Assembly (NCBI RefSeq): GCF_015732185.1
Contig: NZ_WIQM01000004.1
Location: 1-64,000, forward strand
From: Pectinatus haikarae
GTDB lineage: Bacteria > Bacillota > Negativicutes > Selenomonadales > Selenomonadaceae
Direction of reading: 5' to 3'
Length of the DNA: 64,000 nucleotides
In this document: one piece after another, positions 1-11,022 of the stretch
Position numbering within the stretch: the stretch's first letter is position 1
Layout: every line of letters begins with the position of its first letter
The notes under the pieces: model-generated
Database searches by the model: none
Told to the model about the DNA's origin: nothing
The model's input: only the letters and a program-made list of their open reading frames with translations
Position numbers and translations under genes: made by a program

Positions 1-197
1 AAAAGCTAAGACGAAACATATGAACTTAAGCTAAAAGGTGACATTTTAAGAGTAATCTTAGAATGTAACGGCAAAGCTGCAAGAAACATCATAATGCAAG
101 GAAGGGCAAAGCTGAATGAAGAAAGCGTATTAATATACGCTGATGAGTGAAGCAAAGCACTGACGAAGCAGGATGGTATTAATGGCAGGTTTGACGA
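1..197 (+). other. 16S-23S internal transcribed spacer, 3' part
   Basis: Transcribed spacer before 23S rRNA; the 16S gene lies left of the window. I see no tRNA gene in it. A short hairpin gcgtat/atacgc lies near 125-140. The last bases, aagttaagc (197-205), are complementary to gcttaactt at 3112-3120, giving the usual processing stalk that brings the 23S ends together. Confidence 0.75.
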
Positions 198-3120
<2,923 letters not shown>

Positions 3121-3341
3121 AATTTCATCTATAAATGTTTGGTCCTGATTTCTTCTGTGAAGTTTTGAGTGTGCAAGATCACTCATGAAAGTATATAGGT
3201 AAAGGGGAAGCAGATTAGTTCCTGGTTTACTTTATATATGAGCACTAAGGTGCAGAAAAGAACGTCTAAGGAAACGCGGCGTTCGTAGGCTCACTCTGCG
3301 TACTTCATCTCTAGACTGCTAAAGCAGTAAGATCTGAAGCA
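3121..3341 (+). other. 23S-5S spacer
   Basis: Spacer of about 220 bases with no tRNA or coding region that I can recognise. A short inverted repeat, actgct-aa-agcagt, is at about 3314-3327, just before 5S. Confidence 0.6.
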
Positions 3342-3458
3342 TCTGGTGGCGATACCTGGATGGATCCACCTGTTCCCATTCCGAACACAGTAGTTAAGCA
3401 TCCACAGGCCGAAGGTACTTGGGGGGCAGCCCCCTGGGAGATTAGGTTGCTGCCGGTT
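3342..3458 (+). rRNA. 5S ribosomal RNA
   Basis: About 117 nt. The canonical 5S core ccattccgaacacagtagtt is present, and the ends tctggtggcgatacc and ttgctgccggtt show the terminal helix. It completes a 16S-23S-5S operon and is followed at once by a terminator. Confidence 0.96.
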
Positions 3459-3464
3459 TGAAGG

Positions 3465-3506
3465 CGTCTATGATTTTAGTTAAACTATTGTCATAGACGT
3501 TTTTTT
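3465..3506 (+). terminator. rRNA operon terminator 1
   Basis: Perfect 9-bp stem cgtctatga/tcatagacg with a 17-nt loop, followed by seven T. Confidence 0.85.
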
Positions 3507-3531
3507 ATGTCTTTTTTGTCCTTGATTTTTT

Positions 3532-3558
3532 GCCGGCAGATTTTTCTGCCGGCTTTTT
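3532..3558 (+). terminator. rRNA operon terminator 2
   Basis: Stem gccggcaga-tttt-tctgccggc followed by ttttt. It is a second, stronger terminator about 25 bases after the first, a tandem arrangement common behind rRNA operons. Confidence 0.85.
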
Positions 3559-3738
3559 ATTTTTTATATCAATTGTAATTATCAAAGGAAGATAGGCTTT
3601 CATATAGAATATTATATAATAATATATATTTTATAAATATAATACAGTTTTTACAGATCTTATTCAGCAATTGTAGATTTTGCGTGAAAGGTAATTTCTT
3701 TCATAGAAAGGAAAATTGATTGGATACTTACAAAGAAA

Positions 3739-5331
3739 ATGATTATTAAATATATTATTGGCAGCTATGCGAAATTGAGGAGCAGAGTCGGTACTGGCAA
3801 ACAAATAAAAAAGCTCGGAGAGAATATAACATTTATACATAGACTATGCTTTTTATTCAGTGCTTTTTTTATTATGGGATGTATTATGCAGTTTTTGATA
3901 TTTGATAAAACTTTTTTATCTCATATCAATTCTATGATGCTGGATATAAATAAACAAACTGCTGAAAACATGCGCAGTCAGATAGATAGAAATTTTAGCA
4001 GGATATATTCTACACTTAACCGTATTGCTGAGAATGATGATATTAGAGACAGCAAGTATGAATTGGATAAGATTAACAACTTTATTCAGGATGTTGATAT
4101 TTTGATGGTAGTGAACGAAAATGGTGATATTCTCAATATATCCGGCAATAAGGATGTGCTTTCAGTTTTTAATCTGAAAGACAGAACTTTTTTTAAGCAG
4201 GCAATGCAGAAAAAATCACATATTAGTAATGTCCATACCAGTTCAACAGGCCGCAAATTTATACGCATATCCGTGCCAATAATAAGAAATAATCAGGCTG
4301 TAGGGGCTGTGGCAGGAATTATCAGGCTGACGGATGATAATCTTGCATCGCCGTTTGAAAATGGTATCTTTGGGAATTATGGTACTGCTATCGTCATGGA
4401 TTCTCATGGAGCTATTATTTATGGTCCGGATAAAAACCGTATCGGTCAGCAGGCAGAAACTTTTGGTGATATGACTGGTGAAAGTGGTTCATTATTGACC
4501 AATAATATGTTTGGTGAGAATTATTTTATTGGTTACAGTAAAATTGCTGATATAGGTGGGCATGTTGTGGTCAAGACACCTGTTTCAGATATAATTAAAA
4601 GCAAGAATACTGTCATGTATGAGATGCTGGGCTTTTTTGTTATAGAGACTACTGTATTTATTGCTTTGGCGCTTTATATTATAAGAAGGTATGCTAAATC
4701 CACCGAACAATTGCTTAGTGCTTTTGGCAATTTAAAAAAGGGGAGCTATAAAAGATTAAATACATCTGACTATAAAAAGGAGTTTCGTAAAATAGTCGAA
4801 GTATATAATGACGCTTTGAAAACAGCCCGGGCTGAATATGATAATTTGACTGAAGCAGCTAATCTCGATCAACTGACTCAGGCGTATAACAGAAGGGCTT
4901 TTGACAGAGTTTTAAAGATAGTCGATGATGAAATGCAGTCCGGGATAATAAAAAATGTTGGTTTTTTACTTTTGGATTTGGATCATTTTAAGGGCTTGAA
5001 TGATAGAGCAGGGCATTTGTCAGGTGATAAAATTTTACAAAAAGCAGTTGCAATAATGAAGGAGTTTGCCGGCGAAAGGAGTGTTTTTCGTTTTGGCGGA
5101 GATGAGTTTGCAATATTAAAAAGAGACATAGATAAAAATGATCTGCTGAATATGGCAGAAAATATACGTATAAATGCACAGTCAATGCTCGATGGATGTA
5201 CGCTGAGCATTGGTGTTGCAAATTATCCCGATGACGCTTCGACTATTTTTACGTTGCTGGATAAGGCAGACAAGGCTCTTTATATAAGTAAAATTGATCG
5301 TAATAAAGTTACGGCATTTTGGCATAAATGA
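3739..5331 (+). CDS. membrane-anchored diguanylate cyclase with Cache-type sensor domain
   Basis: 530 aa, probably makes cyclic di-GMP from two GTP at the inner membrane. A transmembrane helix (about 32-55), an extracytoplasmic region (about 56-290) with Cache-like features, a second helix (about 294-315), a HAMP-like linker and a C-terminal GGDEF domain (about 375-530) can be read. The signature GGDEF is intact at 453-457, and the domain opens with LDQLTQAYNRRAF. The inhibitory RxxD site expected just upstream is not conserved (AGER in its place), so product inhibition may be weak. The start is uncertain: gaaagga lies about 27 bases upstream and no better in-frame start is visible. It stands alone behind the rRNA operon; its signal is unknown. 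Confidence 0.9.
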   Translation: MIIKYIIGSYAKLRSRVGTGKQIKKLGENITFIHRLCFLFSAFFIMGCIMQFLIFDKTFLSHINSMMLDINKQTAENMRSQIDRNFSRIYSTLNRIAENDDIRDSKYELDKINNFIQDVDILMVVNENGDILNISGNKDVLSVFNLKDRTFFKQAMQKKSHISNVHTSSTGRKFIRISVPIIRNNQAVGAVAGIIRLTDDNLASPFENGIFGNYGTAIVMDSHGAIIYGPDKNRIGQQAETFGDMTGESGSLLTNNMFGENYFIGYSKIADIGGHVVVKTPVSDIIKSKNTVMYEMLGFFVIETTVFIALALYIIRRYAKSTEQLLSAFGNLKKGSYKRLNTSDYKKEFRKIVEVYNDALKTARAEYDNLTEAANLDQLTQAYNRRAFDRVLKIVDDEMQSGIIKNVGFLLLDLDHFKGLNDRAGHLSGDKILQKAVAIMKEFAGERSVFRFGGDEFAILKRDIDKNDLLNMAENIRINAQSMLDGCTLSIGVANYPDDASTIFTLLDKADKALYISKIDRNKVTAFWHK

Positions 5332-5405
5332 GAATGTATCTGGCGGCACGGATTGTCTACCTGTTCTTAAAATACTATTGCGGGAAGAATGAAAACTGAT
5401 AAAAT

Positions 5406-5438
5406 AAAAAAACGAGCCTTAGGAAAGGGCCCGTTTTC
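5406..5438. terminator. bidirectional terminator between cyclase and flavodoxin genes
   Basis: Stem aaaacgagcc/ggcccgtttt (one G-U pair) with loop ttaggaaag, flanked by A- and T-rich runs. It serves two convergent genes. Confidence 0.75.
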
Positions 5439-5447
5439 TATTTAACA

Positions 5448-6008
5448 TTACTTACTTTTTTTGCGCAGTATATATTCTTCCCGCAAGGCTAGCTTTCTTT
5501 TCATTGCTTCTATAAAAGACATCGCATCATCAAAGTCTTTTTGGTTTGGGTGATAGGAGGCAGTTTCCCATCTTTTTAAATTGTGCTCAGTGGGAGCATG
5601 CGGATTATCTGCCGCTATAGAACTTCTTCTGTTCAATAAAGTCGGGTTTATTTTTCCCTGGGCAGAAAAAGTACCCAATATATCACAGCCTTCACCCAAA
5701 CAGCTTGCGGCTCGTGCAAGTGCTGTGATGCTGTGTTCACTGCCGCACTCTGTGCCATGTGTCTGGAAAAGGATAACCTGACGGTTTTCTATTTTTGCCA
5801 GAAATTCTTTGGCAAGCGGATCAGGCCCGCCGCGGGTAAGCCAATAACCAACTGCGATTATATCATATGAAGTTAGAAGATGATCATCAAAGGGGTCTTT
5901 CAGGGAATAAATTTGGCGTTCATCTTCATTCAGTGCCTGAAACATAGCTTCCGCTATTTTTTTCGTGTTTCCTGTATTACTTGAATAAGCAATGAGCCAT
6001 TTTTTCAA
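5448..6008 (-). CDS. flavodoxin family protein
   Basis: 186 aa with a TTG start at 6008, chosen because aaagaggagg lies 8 bases upstream; the frame stays open to an ATG at 6074 but that extension has no ribosome site. The N-terminus carries the FMN phosphate loop (SSNTGNTKKIAEAM), followed by alternating strands and helices as in flavodoxins. The C-terminal 50 residues are charged and helical. An FMN electron carrier acting in the cytosol is expected; partner unknown. It is divergent from the Crp/Fnr gene, which may control it. Confidence 0.8.
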   Translation of the reverse strand: MKKWLIAYSSNTGNTKKIAEAMFQALNEDERQIYSLKDPFDDHLLTSYDIIAVGYWLTRGGPDPLAKEFLAKIENRQVILFQTHGTECGSEHSITALARAASCLGEGCDILGTFSAQGKINPTLLNRRSSIAADNPHAPTEHNLKRWETASYHPNQKDFDDAMSFIEAMKRKLALREEYILRKKSK

Positions 6009-6152
6009 AATTGTATCCTCCTCTTTAGAGAAAATATTGTTTACTGCAGAAATTATTACAAAAATATACAGCATTTTTCAATAATGCGGCGAGAATGTAT
6101 ACTGCTATCGAGATTACTATAATATTTTATTATAATATAAAAAAAATAGCTG

Positions 6153-6167
6153 TTGTAAATATAACAA
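6153..6167 (+). promoter_or_regulatory. possible Crp/Fnr-type operator
   Basis: Imperfect palindrome TTGTAAATATAACAA immediately before the ribosome site of the Crp/Fnr gene, in the divergent spacer shared with the flavodoxin gene. It resembles TTGT..ACAA sites of this family; autoregulation is an inference. Confidence 0.35.
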
Positions 6168-6179
6168 AAGGTGATTTTT

Positions 6180-6905
6180 ATGAAAAAAGTTTTTTCGCTT
6201 AACAATAAGATTTTTGAGAAAATGGATGAAGAATATATCAGGGTATTAAAGCTTTCTGCGTTCTTTATAGGTGCATCGGATAAAGAAATATATGCTATGT
6301 TGTCTTGCCTGGGCAGTTATATAGGAAAATTTGAAAAAGGTGAAGCTGTTTTTCATGCCAATGAAAACATTACTAATGTGGGGCTTGTTTTATCCGGCAG
6401 CCTTTCCCTTGAGAGAGAAGATTATTGGGGAAATCGCAGTTTGCTGCTGCGTGTGGAAAAAGGAGGCCTTTTTGGTGAAATTTATGCATGTGAGCCTTTG
6501 CTTTCGACAAATATCAGTGCGATAGCAGCAGAGGAGGCCGCGGTGCTTTTTATGGATGTACAGAGGATAACTACCATGTGTACGGCAAATTGTGTTTATC
6601 ATTCTCAGCTCATTCATAATTTATTATCTACCCTGGCAAAAAAAGCCTATATGCTCACATGCAAAATCAATCATATAACAAAACGAACCACACGGGATAA
6701 GCTTTTATCCTATTTTTCGGAGCAGGCACTGCTTGCCGGCAGCAGTGAATTTGTAATTCCTTTTAATCGGCAGGAGTTGGCCGATTTTCTTTCTGTAAAT
6801 CGCAGTGCCATGTGTGCGGAGCTTTCTAGAATGCAGACAGAGGGAATACTTGCATTTTGTAAAAACCGTATCAAGCTTCAACATATTGCAAATCCTCCCC
6901 TTTAA
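6180..6905 (+). CDS. Crp/Fnr family transcriptional regulator
   Basis: 241 aa. The ATG at 6180 follows aaaaggtg by 6 bases; an in-frame GTG at 6171 overlaps that site and is rejected. Residues about 20-140 form the cyclic-nucleotide-binding-type barrel (KFEKGEAVFHANENITNVG, then SGSL). The C-terminal winged helix (about 165-235) has RQELADFLSVNRSAMCAELSRM, the usual recognition helix. Cysteines occur, but not in the N-terminal cluster arrangement of Fnr, so the ligand cannot be told. Divergent from a flavodoxin gene, suggesting redox or oxygen control. Confidence 0.88.
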   Translation: MKKVFSLNNKIFEKMDEEYIRVLKLSAFFIGASDKEIYAMLSCLGSYIGKFEKGEAVFHANENITNVGLVLSGSLSLEREDYWGNRSLLLRVEKGGLFGEIYACEPLLSTNISAIAAEEAAVLFMDVQRITTMCTANCVYHSQLIHNLLSTLAKKAYMLTCKINHITKRTTRDKLLSYFSEQALLAGSSEFVIPFNRQELADFLSVNRSAMCAELSRMQTEGILAFCKNRIKLQHIANPPL

Positions 6906-6943
6906 AAAAATACTGTCGGCAAATAAAAACCCGGCAGCACTTT

Positions 6944-7504
6944 TTAACATTTAAACGGATTAGCTTTCATGCCTATTTTATTAAGTAATAAGTAGATATC
7001 ATCGGCATTGATAGTACGTCCTGCGACAAGTGGAATTTTTGCACAGACTTTCGCATCGTCCAGTGCATCATGATGTGTAAATGATATTTTGAAAAAATCA
7101 CCGAGCGTATTTAGTTTATGGTTGACAAGCTCAGGCCACACCTTTCGTGAAATCTGGACAGTGCAGCAGGTATCAAATTTTATTTTCGGCAGATGGTACT
7201 GCCATATGCAGGAGCGCATAACACCCATATCAAAAGGCGCATTATGAGCGATGACCATTCGGTTTTCCATTATTGAGCGCATTTGTGGATAAATATCAGC
7301 AAAGGTGGGGGCGTCTGCCACCATGTCCGGGGTTATACCGTTTATTTCCATATTACCCGGTTCAAAATGCATGGAAGGCGGTTTCAGCAGAGTATTATAT
7401 GAGGAGACCATTCGACCGTCCTGTATATCTACCAAGGCAACGCTGCAGGCGCTGCTGCGTTCGCTGTTGGCGGTTTCAAAATCTATTGCGATAAAATTCA
7501 TCAT
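6944..7504 (-). CDS. DEDDh 3'-5' exonuclease (DNA polymerase III epsilon-like)
   Basis: 186 aa. Metal-binding residues are readable: IDFETA (DxE) at the N-terminus, AHNAPFDMGVM (middle Asp), and HHDALDDA (His and last Asp). Stand-alone exonucleases of this family trim DNA or RNA 3' ends or proofread. Four in-frame ATG/ATA codons follow aggagtga; the third codon (7504) gives about 9 bases of spacing, so it is preferred to 7510. Confidence 0.87.
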   Translation of the reverse strand: MMNFIAIDFETANSERSSACSVALVDIQDGRMVSSYNTLLKPPSMHFEPGNMEINGITPDMVADAPTFADIYPQMRSIMENRMVIAHNAPFDMGVMRSCIWQYHLPKIKFDTCCTVQISRKVWPELVNHKLNTLGDFFKISFTHHDALDDAKVCAKIPLVAGRTINADDIYLLLNKIGMKANPFKC

Positions 7505-7568
7505 TATCATTCACTCCTGTCATTATAAAATAAGTAAAAAATATATAATATAAAGCTTGGTTTATCAT

Positions 7569-7615
7569 AAATACAGACTGCCTGCAAAAGTAATTATTTG
7601 CGGGCAGTCTGTATT
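7569..7615. terminator. terminator after nfnB
   Basis: Roughly 20-bp stem, aaatacagactgcctgcaaa against its complement (one G-U), with a 7-8 nt loop, flanked by A/T-rich sequence. It lies 3' of nfnB and upstream of the exonuclease gene. Confidence 0.75.
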
Positions 7616-7633
7616 TTACAGCCGGTTATAAAT

Positions 7634-9034
7634 TCAGCCTTTGTCCTTTAAATATTTATCAATAGCCTGCGCTGCTTTCTTTCCTGCACCCATAGCTAAA
7701 ATGACAGTGGCTGCACCCGTGACAATATCTCCGCCGGCAAATACGCCTTCCTTTGTTGTAGCGCCTGTTTCTTCGTCAGCGATAATGTTGCCGCGTTTGT
7801 TTGTCAGCATATCAGGGGTTGTAGACTGAACAAGAGGATTGGGACCCTGTCCGATAGCAACGATAACAGTTTCGACCGGCAGGTCAAATTCAGAACCGGC
7901 AACGGGGACAGGCCGACGTCTGCCCGATGAATCCGGTTCACCGAGTTCCATTTTGATACAGTGAAGTGATTTTACATTGCCGTCATCACTGCCTATTATT
8001 TCAACGGGATTGTTCAGTAATCTAAAGTCTATACCTTCATCTTTTGCATGATGCACTTCTTCCAGACGTGCGGGAAGTTCCTTTTCGCTTCGTCTGTAAA
8101 CGATATATACATGATCGGCACCAAGGCGCAGTGAAGTGCGTGCTGCATCCATAGCCACGTTACCGCCGCCTATAACGGCAACTGTACCGCCTACCTTCAA
8201 AGGTGTATGGTATTGAGGAAATTTGTATGCTTTCATCAGATTGCAGCGTGTCAAAAATTCGTTGGCGGAATATACACCGTTGAGATTTTCGCCTGGTATG
8301 TGCATAAAACTAGGCAAGCCCGCTCCGGTAGCCACAAATACAGCACCGAAGTCTTCTTCCTGCATCAGCTCATCAACAGTATATAATTTACCTATCACGG
8401 TGTTTAAACGTATTTCCACACCCAGCTTCTTTAAATCATCTATTTCTACCTGTACTATTTTTTCCTTTGGCAGACGAAATTCCGGAATACCGTAGGACAA
8501 AACACCGCCGGCTTTGTGCAGCGCCTCGAAAATGGTGACTTTGTAGCCTTTTTTTGCTAATTCACCGGCAGCGGACAAACCGGCAGGACCCGATCCGACG
8601 ATCGCCACTTTCTTAGCGTCTGAGGCACATTGAACAGGAGCCCCTTTTTGTTGTTCATTCAAGTCATAGTCAGCAGCAAACCTTTCCAAACGACCTATAC
8701 CGACAGGCTCGCCCTTTATTCCCATGACACAATATTTTTCACATTGATTTTCCTGCGGACAAACACGGCCGCAAACGGCAGGCAGCGAATTAGAACCTTT
8801 TATTACTTCGATCGCATCTGAAAAATCGCCTGTTTTCATTTTGGCAATAAACCCCGGAATATCTATTTGAACGGGACAGCCCTGGACACAACGCGGTTTT
8901 TGGCAGTTAAGGCAGCGGCTGGCCTCCGCTATGGCCGTTTCTTCATCGTAGCCGAGAGCAACTTCCTCAAAATTATGCGCACGAATTGCCGGATCCTGTT
9001 CGGGCATTGTATATTTCTTCATTACTAGTGCCAT
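7634..9034 (-). CDS. nfnB: NADH-dependent ferredoxin:NADP+ oxidoreductase, large subunit
   Basis: 466 aa. NfnB carries FAD and two [4Fe-4S] clusters and, with NfnA, bifurcates electrons from NADPH to NAD+ and ferredoxin. Seen here: an N-terminal cysteine cluster (ASRCLNCQKPRCVQGCP and VCGRVCPQENQCEKYC, about 37-107), FAD-binding GSGPAGLSAAGEL near 147, and NADP-binding GGGNVAMDAAR near 290. Such proteins are often labelled glutamate synthase small subunit (GltD/GltA), but no glutamate synthase large subunit is here and nfnA sits one base upstream, so Nfn is preferred. The start follows aaggagg by 9 bases. Confidence 0.9.
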   Translation of the reverse strand: MALVMKKYTMPEQDPAIRAHNFEEVALGYDEETAIAEASRCLNCQKPRCVQGCPVQIDIPGFIAKMKTGDFSDAIEVIKGSNSLPAVCGRVCPQENQCEKYCVMGIKGEPVGIGRLERFAADYDLNEQQKGAPVQCASDAKKVAIVGSGPAGLSAAGELAKKGYKVTIFEALHKAGGVLSYGIPEFRLPKEKIVQVEIDDLKKLGVEIRLNTVIGKLYTVDELMQEEDFGAVFVATGAGLPSFMHIPGENLNGVYSANEFLTRCNLMKAYKFPQYHTPLKVGGTVAVIGGGNVAMDAARTSLRLGADHVYIVYRRSEKELPARLEEVHHAKDEGIDFRLLNNPVEIIGSDDGNVKSLHCIKMELGEPDSSGRRRPVPVAGSEFDLPVETVIVAIGQGPNPLVQSTTPDMLTNKRGNIIADEETGATTKEGVFAGGDIVTGAATVILAMGAGKKAAQAIDKYLKDKG

Positions 9035-9035
9035 A

Positions 9036-9884
9036 TCAGAGAGCCTCCTTGACTTTTGTCAGATTGCATACATGATCAGATTCTGTCTTTTCCTTATCTT
9101 TGTACATACGCTGTCGAGACATAAGTCCTTTAAAATCTACCATATGACCATCAAATTCCGGCCCGTCTACACAGGCAAATTTGATTTCTTCGCCGATTTG
9201 CACGCGGCAGCCGCCGCACATGCCGGTTCCGTCTACCATTATAGGGTTGAGGCTTACCACCGTTTTTATTTTGTAGGGACGGGTTGCTTCGACGACGCTG
9301 CGCATCATTACCACAGGGCCTATAGCTATCACTTCATCGATCTTCTCACCGCGGTCTATGATCTGCTGCAGCGCGTTGGTAACAAATCCCTTTATACCGT
9401 AGGAACCGTCATCGGTTGTCACCATTACTTCGTCACTGACAGCGCGCATTTCTTTTTCTAAAATCAATATGTCTTTATTTTTCGCACCCATGATGGATAT
9501 TACTTTATTGCCTGCCTGATGCATTCCTCTGGCAATCGGATATACAGGTGCTACACCGATACCGCCGCCGATGCATACCACAGTGCCCATATCTTTTTCA
9601 ATATGAGTTTTTTTGCCGAGCGGAGCAACCACATCGAGGATAGAATCTCCTTCATTCAGCTGTCCCAATACCTGTGTGCCGGCACCGACCTCCTGAAATA
9701 CGATTGATATGTATCCTTTATCTCTATCAAAATCGGCGATAGTCAATGGTATGCGTTCGCCTTCTTCATCTGTGCGGATGATCAGAAATTGACCGGGCTG
9801 GGTTTTTTTCGCAATGCGCGGTGCTTCAATGTCGTAAAGCCAGACATTTGGTGAAAGCAGTTCTTTTTTTAAAATCTTATACAT
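9036..9884 (-). CDS. nfnA: NADH-dependent ferredoxin:NADP+ oxidoreductase, small subunit
   Basis: 282 aa. It has a ferredoxin-reductase-type FAD/NAD-binding fold (IPLTIADFD, CIGGGIGVAPVYPIARG) and a C-terminal [2Fe-2S] segment VDGTGMCGGCR...FACVDG. Only three cysteines are in that segment; in characterised NfnA an aspartate is the fourth ligand, and VDG is present here. It lies directly upstream of nfnB, with the stop and the nfnB start one base apart, so the two are coupled. Annotation as dihydroorotate dehydrogenase electron-transfer subunit would be the main alternative. Confidence 0.9.
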   Translation of the reverse strand: MYKILKKELLSPNVWLYDIEAPRIAKKTQPGQFLIIRTDEEGERIPLTIADFDRDKGYISIVFQEVGAGTQVLGQLNEGDSILDVVAPLGKKTHIEKDMGTVVCIGGGIGVAPVYPIARGMHQAGNKVISIMGAKNKDILILEKEMRAVSDEVMVTTDDGSYGIKGFVTNALQQIIDRGEKIDEVIAIGPVVMMRSVVEATRPYKIKTVVSLNPIMVDGTGMCGGCRVQIGEEIKFACVDGPEFDGHMVDFKGLMSRQRMYKDKEKTESDHVCNLTKVKEAL

Positions 9885-9933
9885 TCTATTCCCTCTCCGT
9901 TAAAAAAATATCTATAGTTTATCCGAGTGTATA

Positions 9934-9969
9934 GGATCGGCACGGGCAGCATATGATACATGCCGATCC
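9934..9969 (-). promoter_or_regulatory. inverted repeat in nfnA leader
   Basis: ggatcggca/tgccgatcc, a 9-bp stem with an 18-nt loop, about 50 bases upstream of nfnA and downstream of metF. No T run follows on the minus strand, so it is not a clear terminator. It may be an mRNA processing or leader structure. Confidence 0.35.
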
Positions 9970-10066
9970 ATGTCCTTCCTATCCGAAAATTTATTCTTTT
10001 TTTGAGCCGGTGCTGTATTTTGCGCGTACAATGACGGGCTATGATCTGAAAATGCCAGGAGGCACG

Positions 10067-10807
10067 TCAGATAAATACACTGCCCATATATTTTGCCAGA
10101 TCGGCTTTTATTGGCATAATATACATATTACCGCCTGTTCTTTCAACAAATTCGCCGACTTTGCGGGCAAAGTTGATATTCCAGTCTAATGTGGGTTCAA
10201 AATCTTTTGGGAAGATAATATTATTTTTTATTTTCCAATAGCTTACCGAGTTTTCGGACAGAACAGGCGATATGCCCCAGTACACATCCAAACCCTCAAG
10301 CATTTCTGCGTACATTTCTATATATCGCATATCAAAAAAAGGCTGGGTGAAAAATCCTGTTGCTCCTGCCTGCAGTTTGCGGCGCACCTGATACATTTCC
10401 TGCCGCATGCTTGATCTGTATTGGTCTATTCCTGCATATACTTTAACTTCCGGCATTTCCTGCCGAAATTTGCTTATGATGTCTGTACTTATTGTCGGAT
10501 ACACTTTGGTCGCCATACTTTGAGGCGGATCGCCGGTGATCACCAGAACTTTTTTTATCTTTCTTTCCCGGAGATATTTTTTCATAGGCAGTTCATTGAG
10601 CAGATCTATATCAAGAGCTCTGATATGCGGCATAGTTTCAAATTCATATTCCTGCGCAATAGCAGCTCCCTCCCAGCCATGAATGTCAAAGCGCAGCAGT
10701 TCGGGAACATTAATCAAGCTGATCGGGAAATCATTATTCTTGATTAGCTGCAATTCTTCCCGCAAATCTTTTTCGGTGCGCGGCACAAGTTCAACAGAAA
10801 TATTCAT
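10067..10807 (-). CDS. methylenetetrahydrofolate reductase-like protein (MetF family)
   Basis: 246 aa, shorter than the roughly 290 aa of typical MetF. The TIM-barrel flavoprotein features are present: ISVELVPR (the family's N-terminal glutamate), VLVITGDPPQ, and GATGFFTQPFFDM. The start follows caggaggtatgca. It should reduce methylene-THF to methyl-THF, or act as the flavin subunit of a larger complex. It is co-oriented with nfnAB 180 bases downstream, so reductant supply by Nfn is plausible. No MetV or zinc-binding partner gene is adjacent. Confidence 0.78.
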   Translation of the reverse strand: MNISVELVPRTEKDLREELQLIKNNDFPISLINVPELLRFDIHGWEGAAIAQEYEFETMPHIRALDIDLLNELPMKKYLRERKIKKVLVITGDPPQSMATKVYPTISTDIISKFRQEMPEVKVYAGIDQYRSSMRQEMYQVRRKLQAGATGFFTQPFFDMRYIEMYAEMLEGLDVYWGISPVLSENSVSYWKIKNNIIFPKDFEPTLDWNINFARKVGEFVERTGGNMYIMPIKADLAKYMGSVFI

Positions 10808-10929
10808 TGCATACCTCCTGCATATTTTATAATATATTGTAACGAAAAATCTTTATGAAGTCCAATTTATTTTTTCCATATATACTGAAAAGAAATATTA
10901 TTTTATCTGGGGATGACGTATACCGTAAA

Positions 10930-10958
10930 TTGCCCCGGCAAACCAATTTTGCTATAAT
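10930..10958 (+). promoter_or_regulatory. promoter of the cbiFGHJ-tsaD operon
   Basis: TTGCCC (10930-10935), 17 bases, TATAAT (10953-10958). The -35 box is part of the palindrome TTGCCCCGGCAA (10930-10941), which could be an operator. No cobalamin riboswitch box is recognisable in the 215-base spacer. Confidence 0.65.
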
Positions 10959-11022
10959 AAAATAGATGATTGTTCAATTGAAAACATTTCAAAATTTTCA
11001 CCATTTTGAGGAGAGATTATAT

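Noticed and set aside
7634-9034. Glutamate synthase small subunit
   Set aside because: No large subunit is present and the upstream gene is NfnA, so NfnB fits better.
9072-9461. 129-aa plus-strand frame inside nfnA
   Set aside because: Antisense shadow of a clearly conserved gene; composition rich in His/Tyr/Phe as expected for a reverse frame.
9953-10189. 78-aa plus-strand frame between nfnA and metF
   Set aside because: Overlaps the metF end antisense, no ribosome site; the region is better explained by a hairpin.
10808-11022. Cobalamin riboswitch upstream of cbiF
   Set aside because: No B12 box or recognisable core in the spacer; only a promoter and a palindrome.
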